NCBI GenBank assembly: GCA_019359375.1
Contig: JAHHHL010000016.1
Span: 80,098 to 144,097 of the forward strand
Direction of reading: 5' to 3'
Length of the DNA: 64,000 nt
Source: Lyngbya sp. HA4199-MV5
GTDB lineage: Bacteria > Cyanobacteriota > Cyanobacteriia > Leptolyngbyales > Leptolyngbyaceae
Below are positions 51,287 through 59,087 of this stretch, piece after piece (position 1 is the stretch's first letter; every line of letters starts with the position of its first letter). The notes under the pieces are model-generated. The model was given only the letters and a program-made list of their open reading frames with translations. It searched no databases and was not told the DNA's origin. Both the position numbers and the translations under genes were made by a program.

Positions 51287-53356
51287 CTACTTGATGAGTC
51301 GATACCGCCCGATCGCCGTCAGTGGGAAGTGCTGTTGATAGAGGTGGTACTTCAGGTAAAAGTGACAGGGAAAGCCTGTACCCGTGAAGTAGTCTTCATC
51401 CCAGGAGCCATCGGGTCGTTGGGTTTGCAGGAGGTAGTGGATGCCGCGATCGATCGCCTCCATTGCATACGTACCCGTTGCATCGCCTGCTGCCATCAGC
51501 CCAATCAGCGCCCACGCAGTTTGCGAAGCCGTACTGTCTCCCTGTCCTTTCAATGATGGATCGTTGTAGCTAAAGCAGGTTTCGCCCCAGCCACCATCCG
51601 CATTTTGGCAACTTATCAACCAGTTTGCACCCCGCTCAATTTCCCGCTGATGGGTCTTCGGTGCCACCAGAGACAGCGCTGCCAGTACGCCACTCGTTCC
51701 GTAGATGTAGTTTACCCCCCAGCGACCAAACCAGCAGCCTTCGGGTTCTTGCTCGGCGCGGAGGTAGGAGAGGGCGCGATCGAGGGAGGGAGTGGGGAGT
51801 GGGGAGTGGGGAGTAGGATGTAAGGTGTGGGGTGTAGGGTGTAGGGTGTAGGGTTTGGGGAAGAGTTCTGACTGCTGACTGCTGACTGCTGACTCCTGGC
51901 TTCTATCCCCTGCCTTCTGCCCTCTGCCCTCTGCCTCCTGCCTTCCTTCCAACTTGTCTACCATCTCCAGCACCCTCGCGGTTACATCCGCTGTGTTGGG
52001 ATCGATCATGGCTTTGAGGTCGCCGTAGGGGATGGCGTTGAGCCAATCTTGATCATTGTTGATGTCGAAGGCTGCCCAACCGCCAGGAGTGCATTGCATG
52101 GTGGCGATCCAGTCTACGGCACGGGCGATCGCGGCTTGCTTCAGTGGCTCGTTGGGTAACTGCACGGCACACAGCGCCATAACGACAACAGCAGAATCAT
52201 CCACATCGGGATAGAAGCGGTTGTCGAACTCAAACGCCCAGGCTCCGGGTTTGCCTTTGCGGTTCTTCACTGCCCAATCGCCATAGTCGAGAATTTGCTT
52301 TTCTAGCAGCCATTCGCCACCACGCACCAGGGCAGGATGGTCAGGTGCAAGACCAGAATCAACGAGCGATCGCATCACGAGTGCCGTATCCCACACGGGC
52401 GAAATGCAGGGTTGAATCCAGTAGTGGTCGTCGGTTTCCAGGGCAAAGTTATCGACGGCTTTGAGACCGCGATCGACGATCGGGTCAGCAACGTCATAAT
52501 CGAGCGCGCGGAGTGCCAGCAGCGAATTGAGCATGGCGGGAATGATGCCACCCCAATCGCCAGTGACTTCCTGGCGTTCCAGCACCCACTTTTCAGCCGC
52601 ATCAATGCCTTCTTGCCGGAAGGGTACGAGATTCAAATCTTCTGCCAGCTTGAAGGCGCTATCCAGATGCACAAACAAATCTGTCCAGTCGCCCTGACGC
52701 GGTAGCTCAAAGCGGACATTGCTGCGTCCTTCTGCATACAGTTCGTCCAGGTTGATCGCGGGATCGGTGATGTAAACGGGCTTGCGATCGAACACGATCA
52801 GCAGCGGTACGGTGCTGCCCCGTGCCCAACTTGAGAGTTCATAGATATTCACCGGAAAGGCATCCGGCAGCAGCATGACCCACGATGGAATGGAGGGCAA
52901 GCCGCGCCAGTCGTAGCAGCCAATGAGTCCCAGGTGAAATTTGGTGAAAATGCGAGTTTTGCTGATGCCGCCCCGTTTCACGATGAACGATCGCGCTTTT
53001 TCCAGCGCCGGATCGCTCGCAGGCACACCCAGCAACCGCAGCGCCATGTATGCTTCCACAGACGTACTCAGTTCGCCCCCATCGCCGTAGAACAGTTCCC
53101 AACCGCCATGTTCGCGCTGCTGCGATCGTAAGTATGCCTCAACTTTCTGCATGGGACGCGTTTTGTCTGTCCCCCAAAGCTTATGCAGCAGCACCACTTC
53201 TGCCGTAATGGTGACATTCGATTGCAGCTCTGCCCACCAGTAACCTTCGGGGTACTGAAGCGAGAGAAGGTAATTCTGGCTGCGGGCGATCGCGTCTTCT
53301 ACCTGTGCGCGTGAAACGTTCGTGCGATCAAGCGCACCATGCTCGTGAGTCTGCAT
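51287..53356 (-). CDS. shc: Squalene-hopene cyclase
   Basis: 689 residues from the ATG at 53356; a TTG at 53458 is less likely. It cyclises squalene to hopene for hopanoids, a monotopic membrane enzyme. The catalytic acid motif is YPDVDDSAVVVMAL (DXDD; Ser replaces the usual Thr). QW-type repeats are visible, such as GGWELFYGDGG, CTPGGWAAFDINND, EGCWFGRWGVNYIYG and DGGWGETCFSYNDPS. About 58 residues after MVDKLEG (GRGQKAGDRSQESAVSSQQ to HPTPHSPLPTP) are translated heptamer repeats inserted in frame. hpnB starts divergently 121 bases away. Confidence 0.93.
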   Translation of the reverse strand: MQTHEHGALDRTNVSRAQVEDAIARSQNYLLSLQYPEGYWWAELQSNVTITAEVVLLHKLWGTDKTRPMQKVEAYLRSQQREHGGWELFYGDGGELSTSVEAYMALRLLGVPASDPALEKARSFIVKRGGISKTRIFTKFHLGLIGCYDWRGLPSIPSWVMLLPDAFPVNIYELSSWARGSTVPLLIVFDRKPVYITDPAINLDELYAEGRSNVRFELPRQGDWTDLFVHLDSAFKLAEDLNLVPFRQEGIDAAEKWVLERQEVTGDWGGIIPAMLNSLLALRALDYDVADPIVDRGLKAVDNFALETDDHYWIQPCISPVWDTALVMRSLVDSGLAPDHPALVRGGEWLLEKQILDYGDWAVKNRKGKPGAWAFEFDNRFYPDVDDSAVVVMALCAVQLPNEPLKQAAIARAVDWIATMQCTPGGWAAFDINNDQDWLNAIPYGDLKAMIDPNTADVTARVLEMVDKLEGRQEAEGRGQKAGDRSQESAVSSQQSELFPKPYTLHPTPHTLHPTPHSPLPTPSLDRALSYLRAEQEPEGCWFGRWGVNYIYGTSGVLAALSLVAPKTHQREIERGANWLISCQNADGGWGETCFSYNDPSLKGQGDSTASQTAWALIGLMAAGDATGTYAMEAIDRGIHYLLQTQRPDGSWDEDYFTGTGFPCHFYLKYHLYQQHFPLTAIGRYRLIK
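51785..51955. repeat. Heptamer repeats inserted in frame within shc
   Basis: On the plus strand: GGGAGTG (about 4), GGTGTAG/GGTGTGG (about 5), CTGACTG (about 4) and CTGCCCT/CTGCCTT units. The array sits between two conserved parts of the cyclase, and its length preserves the frame. Confidence 0.85.
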
Positions 53357-53477
53357 ACTGTCATTCACTCCCAACACACCAATGCTGCCAATACCGATAC
53401 ACCTGTCGTTACAATTGGCAGATGTTGTATTTTGCCTCTTAGTGAAGAGTCTTGGCAATTAGCTCATTGGGTGAGAA

Positions 53478-54980
53478 ATGGCTGAATTTGGGTTAGGAAT
53501 CACGCTGCTGTCACTCGTTATATGGCTGGTGCTGCTGTTTGGGCGCGGGCTGTTTTGGCGATCGGATCAGTTTTTGGAAGAGGAAGGAGAAGGCAGAGGG
53601 CAGAGGGCAGAGGGCAGAAGGCAGGGGGCAGGGGAGGCAGAGGGAGCAGAGGGGGCAGGGGAAGCAGGGGAGTTAGGAGTCAGGAGTCAGAAGTCAGAAG
53701 TCAGGAGCCACAATAAACTCAAAACTCAAAACTCAAAACTCTCCTTACCCCCACTCCCCACTCCCCACTCCCCACTCCCCACCGTCTGCGCCATCATCCC
53801 CGCTCGCAATGAAGCTGATTTGCTGCCTGTGACGCTGCGATCGCTCCTTCTGCAAACCTATCCCACCTTTCAGATTGTGCTGGTGGATGACCAGAGTACC
53901 GATGGTACCGGGGCGATCGCGCAACAAACCGCTCAGGCTCTTGGTCAGGATTCAAGGCTGACTGTGCTTACGGCTGAACCGCTGCCATCGGGGTGGACGG
54001 GCAAACTGTGGGCAATGGAGCAAGGTATTCGTCACGCGCAAACCCTGTCGCCCCAACCCGATTACTTTCTGCTGACCGATGCGGATATTGAGCATCACCC
54101 TGAAAAGCTGCATCAACTGGTCGCCAAAGCGCAGTCAGATGATCTCGATCTGGTGTCGCTGATGGTGCTGCTACGCTGCAAAAGCACCTGGGAAAAGCTA
54201 CTCATTCCGGCTTTCGTCTTCTTCTTCCAAAAGCTCTACCCCTTCCGCTGGGCAAATGATCCCACCCGTAAACTGGCGGCTGCGGCTGGCGGCTGCATTC
54301 TCATCCGTTGTGAAGCGCTTGAGCAAATTGGAGGACTCCAGATTCTGCGGCAGGCGTTGATTGATGACTGTTCTCTGGCGCAAGCGGTGAAGGGGTTGAG
54401 GAGGAGGCAGAAGGCAGAAGGCAGAGGGCAGAAGGCGGGGGAAGCAGGGGAAGCAGAGGGAGCAGAAAGGGGAGTCGGGAGTCGGGAGTCGGGAGTTGGG
54501 AGTCAGGATCAGAAAAGCCAGGACGATCTGCCACTAACAACTAACAACCAACCACTAACAACTGGCGAAGCCACAGGCAAAATCTGGCTGGGTCTTACCC
54601 GCGAAACCCACAGCCTGCGTCCCTATCCGTCGCTGAAAACGATTTGGGATATGGTGGCTCGGACGGCGTATACGCAGTTGTACTATTCGCCACTGCTGCT
54701 GTTGGGGACGTTGGTGGGAATGACCATCATTTATCTGGTGCCGCCTGTCAGCACGATCGCAGGTTCCCTTACCGGACACTGGACGATCGCCCTTGTGGGA
54801 CTGGCAACCTGGCTGTTGATGGCGATCGCGTACCTGCCCACGCTGCTACTCTATCAATGCCCTCCACTGCTGACGTTCGGGTTGCCTGCGATCGCCTTCC
54901 TTTACACCTTGATGACGCTCGATTCTGCTCTACGTCACTGGCGCGGACAGGGTGGAGCCTGGAAAGGACGAGTCTATTAA
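53478..54980 (+). CDS. hpnB: Hopene-associated glycosyltransferase HpnB (GT2 family)
   Basis: 500 residues, about 110-120 more than typical HpnB because of two repeat insertions. N-terminal membrane helix (~5-26), then insertion 1 (residues ~33-101). GT2 core: CAIIPARNEADLLPVTLRSL, IVLVDDQSTDGTGAIAQ, LLTDADIEHHPEKLHQLV (metal-binding DAD), and ALIDDCSLAQAVKG (catalytic DD). Insertion 2 follows directly (~308-360), then TGKIWLGLTRETHSLRPYPS and three C-terminal membrane helices. It is divergent from shc. The insertions lie in loops, so activity may survive. Confidence 0.9.
   Translation: MAEFGLGITLLSLVIWLVLLFGRGLFWRSDQFLEEEGEGRGQRAEGRRQGAGEAEGAEGAGEAGELGVRSQKSEVRSHNKLKTQNSKLSLPPLPTPHSPLPTVCAIIPARNEADLLPVTLRSLLLQTYPTFQIVLVDDQSTDGTGAIAQQTAQALGQDSRLTVLTAEPLPSGWTGKLWAMEQGIRHAQTLSPQPDYFLLTDADIEHHPEKLHQLVAKAQSDDLDLVSLMVLLRCKSTWEKLLIPAFVFFFQKLYPFRWANDPTRKLAAAAGGCILIRCEALEQIGGLQILRQALIDDCSLAQAVKGLRRRQKAEGRGQKAGEAGEAEGAERGVGSRESGVGSQDQKSQDDLPLTTNNQPLTTGEATGKIWLGLTRETHSLRPYPSLKTIWDMVARTAYTQLYYSPLLLLGTLVGMTIIYLVPPVSTIAGSLTGHWTIALVGLATWLLMAIAYLPTLLLYQCPPLLTFGLPAIAFLYTLMTLDSALRHWRGQGGAWKGRVY
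53574..53782. repeat. Heptamer repeats inserted in frame within hpnB (first insertion)
   Basis: GCAGAGG/GCAGGGG, AGTCAGA/AGTCAGG, AACTCAA (about 4) and CACTCCC (about 5) units in series. They are translated as GRGQRAE, KLKTQNS and SPLPTPH motifs between the N-terminal helix and the GT2 core. Confidence 0.87.
54397..54562. repeat. Heptamer repeats inserted in frame within hpnB (second insertion)
   Basis: AGGCAGA/GGGCAGA, GGAAGCA, GGGAGTC (about 4) and ACTAACA units, placed directly after the catalytic IDDCSLAQAVKG segment. Confidence 0.87.
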
Positions 54981-55001
54981 CGAACACACAGGAGTATCAC
55001 T

Positions 55002-55466
55002 ATGGACGTGCAGTTTCGGGAATTTGACCCGTTTAGCGTCTGGATCTGGATTGAATTTAATACCAACCCCTCTGAAATGGAGAAGCAATACGTTGAAGAG
55101 GTTTTCAATTCGTGGTTCTTTTTAGGCAAACTGGGCGGGTTTAATGCCGAAAATCTTCAGGTGCAAGACGTTGGGCTAGAGATTAGCTACATGGAGTATG
55201 ACAACGATGTGGCTGAAGACAGCCTGGTGGCGCTCATGCACAACATGGGTGAGGTCGAATACGAGGGCAACTGGGGACGCTGCTGGTTTGACCTGGGCAC
55301 CAGTGACGCGATCGCCCTGGATGTTCTCATTAGTGCCTTTAGACAGTTCAGCAAGGATTATGTGGTGTTAGACCGTTTGATTATTGGTGGCGAAAACGAC
55401 GACTGGACAACAGGAGAAAGCCGTTATCGATCGGAGACGTTTGCGGATACGAGTGATTTGAATTAG
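55002..55466 (+). CDS. DUF3531 family protein
   Basis: 154 residues. VQFREFDPFSVWIWIEFNT, EKQYVEEVFNSWFFLGKLGG and FNAENLQVQDVGLE are the conserved N-terminal blocks of DUF3531, found in cyanobacteria and chloroplast-containing eukaryotes. The C-terminus (NWGRCWFDLGTSDAIALDVL) is also typical. No membrane segment. AGGAG precedes the ATG, and it starts 21 bases after hpnB, so it is probably co-transcribed, although no functional link to hopanoids is known. Confidence 0.88.
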   Translation: MDVQFREFDPFSVWIWIEFNTNPSEMEKQYVEEVFNSWFFLGKLGGFNAENLQVQDVGLEISYMEYDNDVAEDSLVALMHNMGEVEYEGNWGRCWFDLGTSDAIALDVLISAFRQFSKDYVVLDRLIIGGENDDWTTGESRYRSETFADTSDLN

Positions 55467-55479
55467 GGAGAAGGCAAGA

Positions 55480-55720
55480 AAAGTTTTTAGTTGTTGGTTG
55501 TTGGTTGTTAGCAGGAGGCAGAGGGCAGAGGGCAGAGGGCAGAGGGCAGAAGGAAAGCTAAAGGATGAAGGATGTAGCTTGCTTCTGCGTAGCAGTAGGA
55601 TAAAAAGCTGACTCCTAGCTCCTGACTTCCCAACTCAAACTCTCTAGCTTGTCGGCGCAAAGCGCTACTCAAAACTCAAAACTCTCAGGCTAACCGCTGA
55701 CCGCTGACCGCTAAATGAAA
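55480..55720. repeat. Heptamer repeat block
   Basis: TTGTTGG/TTGTTAG, GCAGAGG (about 5), AACTCAA and CTGACCG (about 3) units in the gap before the Nudix gene. No gene. Confidence 0.8.
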
Positions 55721-55733
55721 GTGGGGAGGTGAG

Positions 55734-56159
55734 ATGCAAAGCATTCGGGCGATCGTCTTAGGCTTGATTCAACACGGTTCGCGCTTGTTTGTCTCAGAAG
55801 GATTCGATCCGGTCAAGCAGGATTATTTCTACCGGGCGCTAGGAGGTGGCATTGAGTTTGGTGAAACGAGCCTGGAAGCGCTGAAGCGAGAATTTTACGA
55901 AGAACTTCAGGCAGAATTGACCAACATTCGCTATCTCGGCTGTCTAGAAAACGTATTCACCTATGACGGCAAGCCAGGACATGAGTTGGTGCAGCTTTAC
56001 GCCTGCGATTTCGTCGATCGCGCCTTTTATCAGCAAGAGCAAATCAGCTTTGTGGACAGCGATCAATCTTACGTAGCCTCCTGGATTGAGCGCGATCGCT
56101 TTCAGTCTGGTGAACTTCGTCTGGTGCCTCCTGAAGCTTTGAAGTACATTGAGTTTTGA
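55734..56159 (+). CDS. Nudix hydrolase
   Basis: 141 residues. The Nudix box is intact: GGGIEFGETSLEALKREFYE followed by ELQAEL (G-x5-E-x7-REx2EE). The N-terminus (IRAIVLGLIQHGSRLFVSEG) and the C-terminal VASWIERDRFQSGELRLVPP fit the small MutT-like form. The hydrolysed nucleotide derivative cannot be told. GGGGAGGTGA is a strong ribosome-binding site. Flanked on both sides by heptamer repeats. Confidence 0.92.
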   Translation: MQSIRAIVLGLIQHGSRLFVSEGFDPVKQDYFYRALGGGIEFGETSLEALKREFYEELQAELTNIRYLGCLENVFTYDGKPGHELVQLYACDFVDRAFYQQEQISFVDSDQSYVASWIERDRFQSGELRLVPPEALKYIEF

Positions 56160-56169
56160 ACCAGAAGCG

Positions 56170-56325
56170 TGGTCAGGAGGCAGAAGGCAGGAGGCAGAAG
56201 GCAGGAGCAAGGCAGCTTCTTATCCTTTAGCTTTCATCCCTCGTCCCTCATCCTTCCCCTGCCTCCCCTGCTTCCTCCGCACCCCCACTCCCGACTCCCC
56301 ACTCCCCACTCCCCCCAAATGGAAG
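56170..56325. repeat. Heptamer repeat block
   Basis: AGGAGGC/AGAAGGC units (about 4), then TCCCTCA/CCTCCCC and CACTCCC (about 4) units. It separates the Nudix gene from the FAD oxidoreductase gene. Confidence 0.75.
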
Positions 56326-56405
56326 AAAATAAAGAGAATCTCACCGCTTCCGAAACCCATCGGTTATTTTGTGTGTCTTGAAGTATCGTCTCTTCTGGTG
56401 CGACT

Positions 56406-57983
56406 ATGACCGCCGCTACACAACCGCCACGCGCTTACGATCTCATTGGCTTTGGGGATGAAGTACCTGGCGTGCTGGCGCTGGTCAGTGCTGCTAGAGA
56501 GTATCGTCGCCGGACGAGTAAAGCGCTGCGAATGCTGCTGATGTTTAAGGGCAATTCCCAAGAGGGGATTGGTGGTCATTTGGTGCGTGGGGGGTTGGCG
56601 TACCTCGATCGCTGCTCCCTGTCCGCCGAGATTCGTCAGTCTTACGGGTTGCCAACCTTTGGTGAACCGTCTGCTATCTACCAGGAGTTTTTGCACCGGG
56701 CAGGTGTAGCCCAAATTGCGCTGGATCCACGCAAAGCCGATGCAGCGCTGCGTGCCATGTTGAGCGAGGTTGGAGCCGATATTATTAGCCGGGTGCAGCT
56801 TCAGTCGGTGCTGCGCGATGGAGCAAAGCTGACGGGTATCCGCCTGACAACGGGTAGCGTGTTTATGGGCAAGCAGTTCATCGACTCTAGTGTCAATGCA
56901 GAACTGGCTCAAACAGCAGGTGTGAAGAAGCTTCAGGGCTTTGGCACTTTTGGGCTACCAGACTCAGAACTGCCCGTCACATTGGTTTTTGAAAGCCAGG
57001 GATTGAGCATTCAACGACTGAAAGAGATTGAATTGAACTACCTCAAGCGGTTTACCAATCCCAATGATGCGGAAGCCCAACGCTATATTGCGATCGCCGC
57101 TGGTGGTGATCTGGCGCTGATGGACAGGATTCGCAAAAGCTTTGTAGACGAACGTGGCAGTTTGAGAACGATGTACGTTGGGCAAGACCATATCGATGTG
57201 CGGAGCCAGGCGCTATCGGTGACGTATCATGCTTTCCGGGGCAAGAAAATGTTTTTGGCGGATGGCGGTGTGCTGCTCGATCAGGCAAATATCGCCGTAC
57301 TGGGGGGTAATCGGCTTTCCTGGAATGCGCTGATGTTTTATGTCACAGGCGCTCAAGCCGAAGCGCTGGCACGAGGAGCCGCCAAGCCAACGCCTGCCAT
57401 GGTCGAAGAAATTGGCTTTGTCACTAAGTGGCTGAAGAGTTTTGGCGCAACCGCTGTCAAAGCCGCATCGGAACTGTACATCCGACATGCAGGCAATATT
57501 CAAGGCGCGGTAGAACCTCTGAGCGGTGCCCAAATGCTGATGGGAGGGGTTTCTAAGACCAGCGCGATCGCCACCTTTGGCTACTATCTAGATGTGCGGG
57601 GTGGCATTACGGGATTAGGTAAAAAGGCAATGGAGAAGGGGATGAGCAGCATTTCGTTTCACCATCCGCCGCTGTTTAATGTCGGGATTCGTCATGCGCT
57701 GATCCAATCGGTGCCCAATCTAGCGGTAGTCAGTCCGGCTTCTGGGTTTGATGGCTATGCCTGTGCGGCAGGCAGAATTGTGGAGTTCAACACGGCGGTG
57801 GGTAATGGCGTAGGCATTGCTGCTGGAGTTGCACTTGCCAGCGATCGCACCTTGGCATCCATCACCAATGCCGAAGTCAGGCAGGCTCTAGCAACAACTG
57901 GAAAGCTCCCCCGTATCTACGGTCAAAGCTATGCACTGGAAGCAAGTCGATTGCAAGATTTTGAGTCGATCATGATTGCTTGA
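56406..57983 (+). CDS. FAD-dependent oxidoreductase (PF12831-like)
   Basis: 525 residues. The N-terminal segment YDLIGFGDEVPGVLALVSAA takes the place of the dinucleotide-binding GxGxxG, in atypical form. MLLMFKGNSQEGIGGHLVRG, FIDSSVNAELAQTAGV and the C-terminal ASGFDGYACAAGRIVEFNTA with NGVGIAAGVALASD match the FAD-dependent oxidoreductase family PF12831, whose members resemble geranylgeranyl or fumarate reductase folds. No signal peptide. No operon partner. Substrate unknown. Confidence 0.75.
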   Translation: MTAATQPPRAYDLIGFGDEVPGVLALVSAAREYRRRTSKALRMLLMFKGNSQEGIGGHLVRGGLAYLDRCSLSAEIRQSYGLPTFGEPSAIYQEFLHRAGVAQIALDPRKADAALRAMLSEVGADIISRVQLQSVLRDGAKLTGIRLTTGSVFMGKQFIDSSVNAELAQTAGVKKLQGFGTFGLPDSELPVTLVFESQGLSIQRLKEIELNYLKRFTNPNDAEAQRYIAIAAGGDLALMDRIRKSFVDERGSLRTMYVGQDHIDVRSQALSVTYHAFRGKKMFLADGGVLLDQANIAVLGGNRLSWNALMFYVTGAQAEALARGAAKPTPAMVEEIGFVTKWLKSFGATAVKAASELYIRHAGNIQGAVEPLSGAQMLMGGVSKTSAIATFGYYLDVRGGITGLGKKAMEKGMSSISFHHPPLFNVGIRHALIQSVPNLAVVSPASGFDGYACAAGRIVEFNTAVGNGVGIAAGVALASDRTLASITNAEVRQALATTGKLPRIYGQSYALEASRLQDFESIMIA

Positions 57984-58022
57984 CTTCTACTTAGGAGCAC
58001 AGCTTTAGTCAGGTGCGATTTT

Positions 58023-58058
58023 CTGCGTAGGGACATGGCATGCCATGTCCCTACGCAG
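58023..58058. repeat. GTAGGG palindrome family, copy 4 (perfect 36-bp palindrome)
   Basis: Two 18-base arms, CTGCGTAGGGACATGGCA and its exact complement, meet without a loop. It lies between convergent genes (FAD oxidoreductase and ParB-like) and could terminate both. Confidence 0.88.
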
Positions 58059-58095
58059 ATTTACAGGTTATTTAATTAACGTTCATCTCAAGGCT

Positions 58096-59073
58096 CTACT
58101 CTACGCTTACCTTCTCTGGTATTGTTGCGACTTTACGAAGTTGACTATAAGTTCCTTTCGCAAAGCCCTTAATTTTATGTTGCGCGTTTGTTTTTGCTCT
58201 AATAGAGATCTCTAAGTTTTCCCAAGTAAGTCCTTGCTCAGATTGTTTCCAATGCTCTATTGCTTCGATCGCAGCCCTGATGTGTGGATCTTGAGCCTTT
58301 ACTTGCCTCAAAGCATCTTTAATATCTTGGATTGAGGCTTCCAATAGATTAATCGGATTCTCTACTATAGGCTCTATTATTTCTCTAGAAGTCCTTAGCT
58401 TGTGTTCAACACCATCGAGCTTCTGTAAAATTGCTTTTATGTCTGTACTATTACTATCCAGAATTTTCAGCTTTTCATCTAGATTGTCAAGCCTTCCTAA
58501 AACTGGCTCTAGTCCTTTGCTGTTCAGATTATCAATTTTGTAGTTCAGAACTTTCAATTTTTCATCTACATCATTCCTGATTCCGGCTAAAAGAGAAGTG
58601 ATTGAATTTTTAATTGAATCAGTAGCAAGTTGAAGTTTCTTATCAATTAAGGTGGCTACGTCAGAGTCGATGCCGTCGGTTCTTATTGGAGCAGGTTGCG
58701 TATCTCTAGAAGAGTTCGATAGTGACTCCATTTCGGTAATGGCAGCGATCGTCTGTTCATCAGTCAGATCGAAAACCCATGCCCAGACCTTCTCAATATT
58801 CAACTCCTGAGCAATTTGTAACCAGTCCGCGCCATACACCAACTCATATTCGATATCTTCATCTGCGTAAGCGTTGGTACGTCGTATAATTAGTGAAATC
58901 AGATTGTTTTGATGAGCTAAAAGACTTTGCTCAATTGCTTGTCGCTGCTCTAGAGAAAGACTTTGCTTCCTGGAATCTGGAATGGTAATTTGAAAAGTAT
59001 AAACATGTCCATGATCAATAGGTTTAATGCCCAGATTTTTACTGATCAGTTCGCGTCGAATGTCTTGACTCAC
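58096..59073 (-). CDS. ParB-like nuclease-domain protein with coiled coil
   Basis: 325 residues with a GTG start. Residues ~15-115 resemble a ParB N-terminal domain: YTFQITIPDSRKQSLSLEQR, NNLISLIIRRTNAYADEDIE, YELVYGADWLQIAQELNIEK and VWVFDLTDEQTIAAITEME-like sequence (here VWAWVFDLTDEQTIAA). Residues ~140-260 are coiled coil with repeated LDNLDEKLKILD-type heptads. The C-terminus (TWENLEISIRAKTNAQHKIK, FAKGTYSQLRKVATIPEK) may bind DNA or peptide. It follows the ParA fusion gene by 14 bases. AT-rich codons and few HIP1 sites suggest acquisition, perhaps from a plasmid. Confidence 0.75.
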   Translation of the reverse strand: MSQDIRRELISKNLGIKPIDHGHVYTFQITIPDSRKQSLSLEQRQAIEQSLLAHQNNLISLIIRRTNAYADEDIEYELVYGADWLQIAQELNIEKVWAWVFDLTDEQTIAAITEMESLSNSSRDTQPAPIRTDGIDSDVATLIDKKLQLATDSIKNSITSLLAGIRNDVDEKLKVLNYKIDNLNSKGLEPVLGRLDNLDEKLKILDSNSTDIKAILQKLDGVEHKLRTSREIIEPIVENPINLLEASIQDIKDALRQVKAQDPHIRAAIEAIEHWKQSEQGLTWENLEISIRAKTNAQHKIKGFAKGTYSQLRKVATIPEKVSVE

Positions 59074-59087
59074 GCTTGATAAACCTC

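Noticed and set aside
53522..53716. Separate small frame inside hpnB with GRGQKAGGRGGRG repeats
   Set aside because: It is an alternative-frame reading of the heptamer insertion; the GT2 motifs before and after the insertion lie in the hpnB frame.
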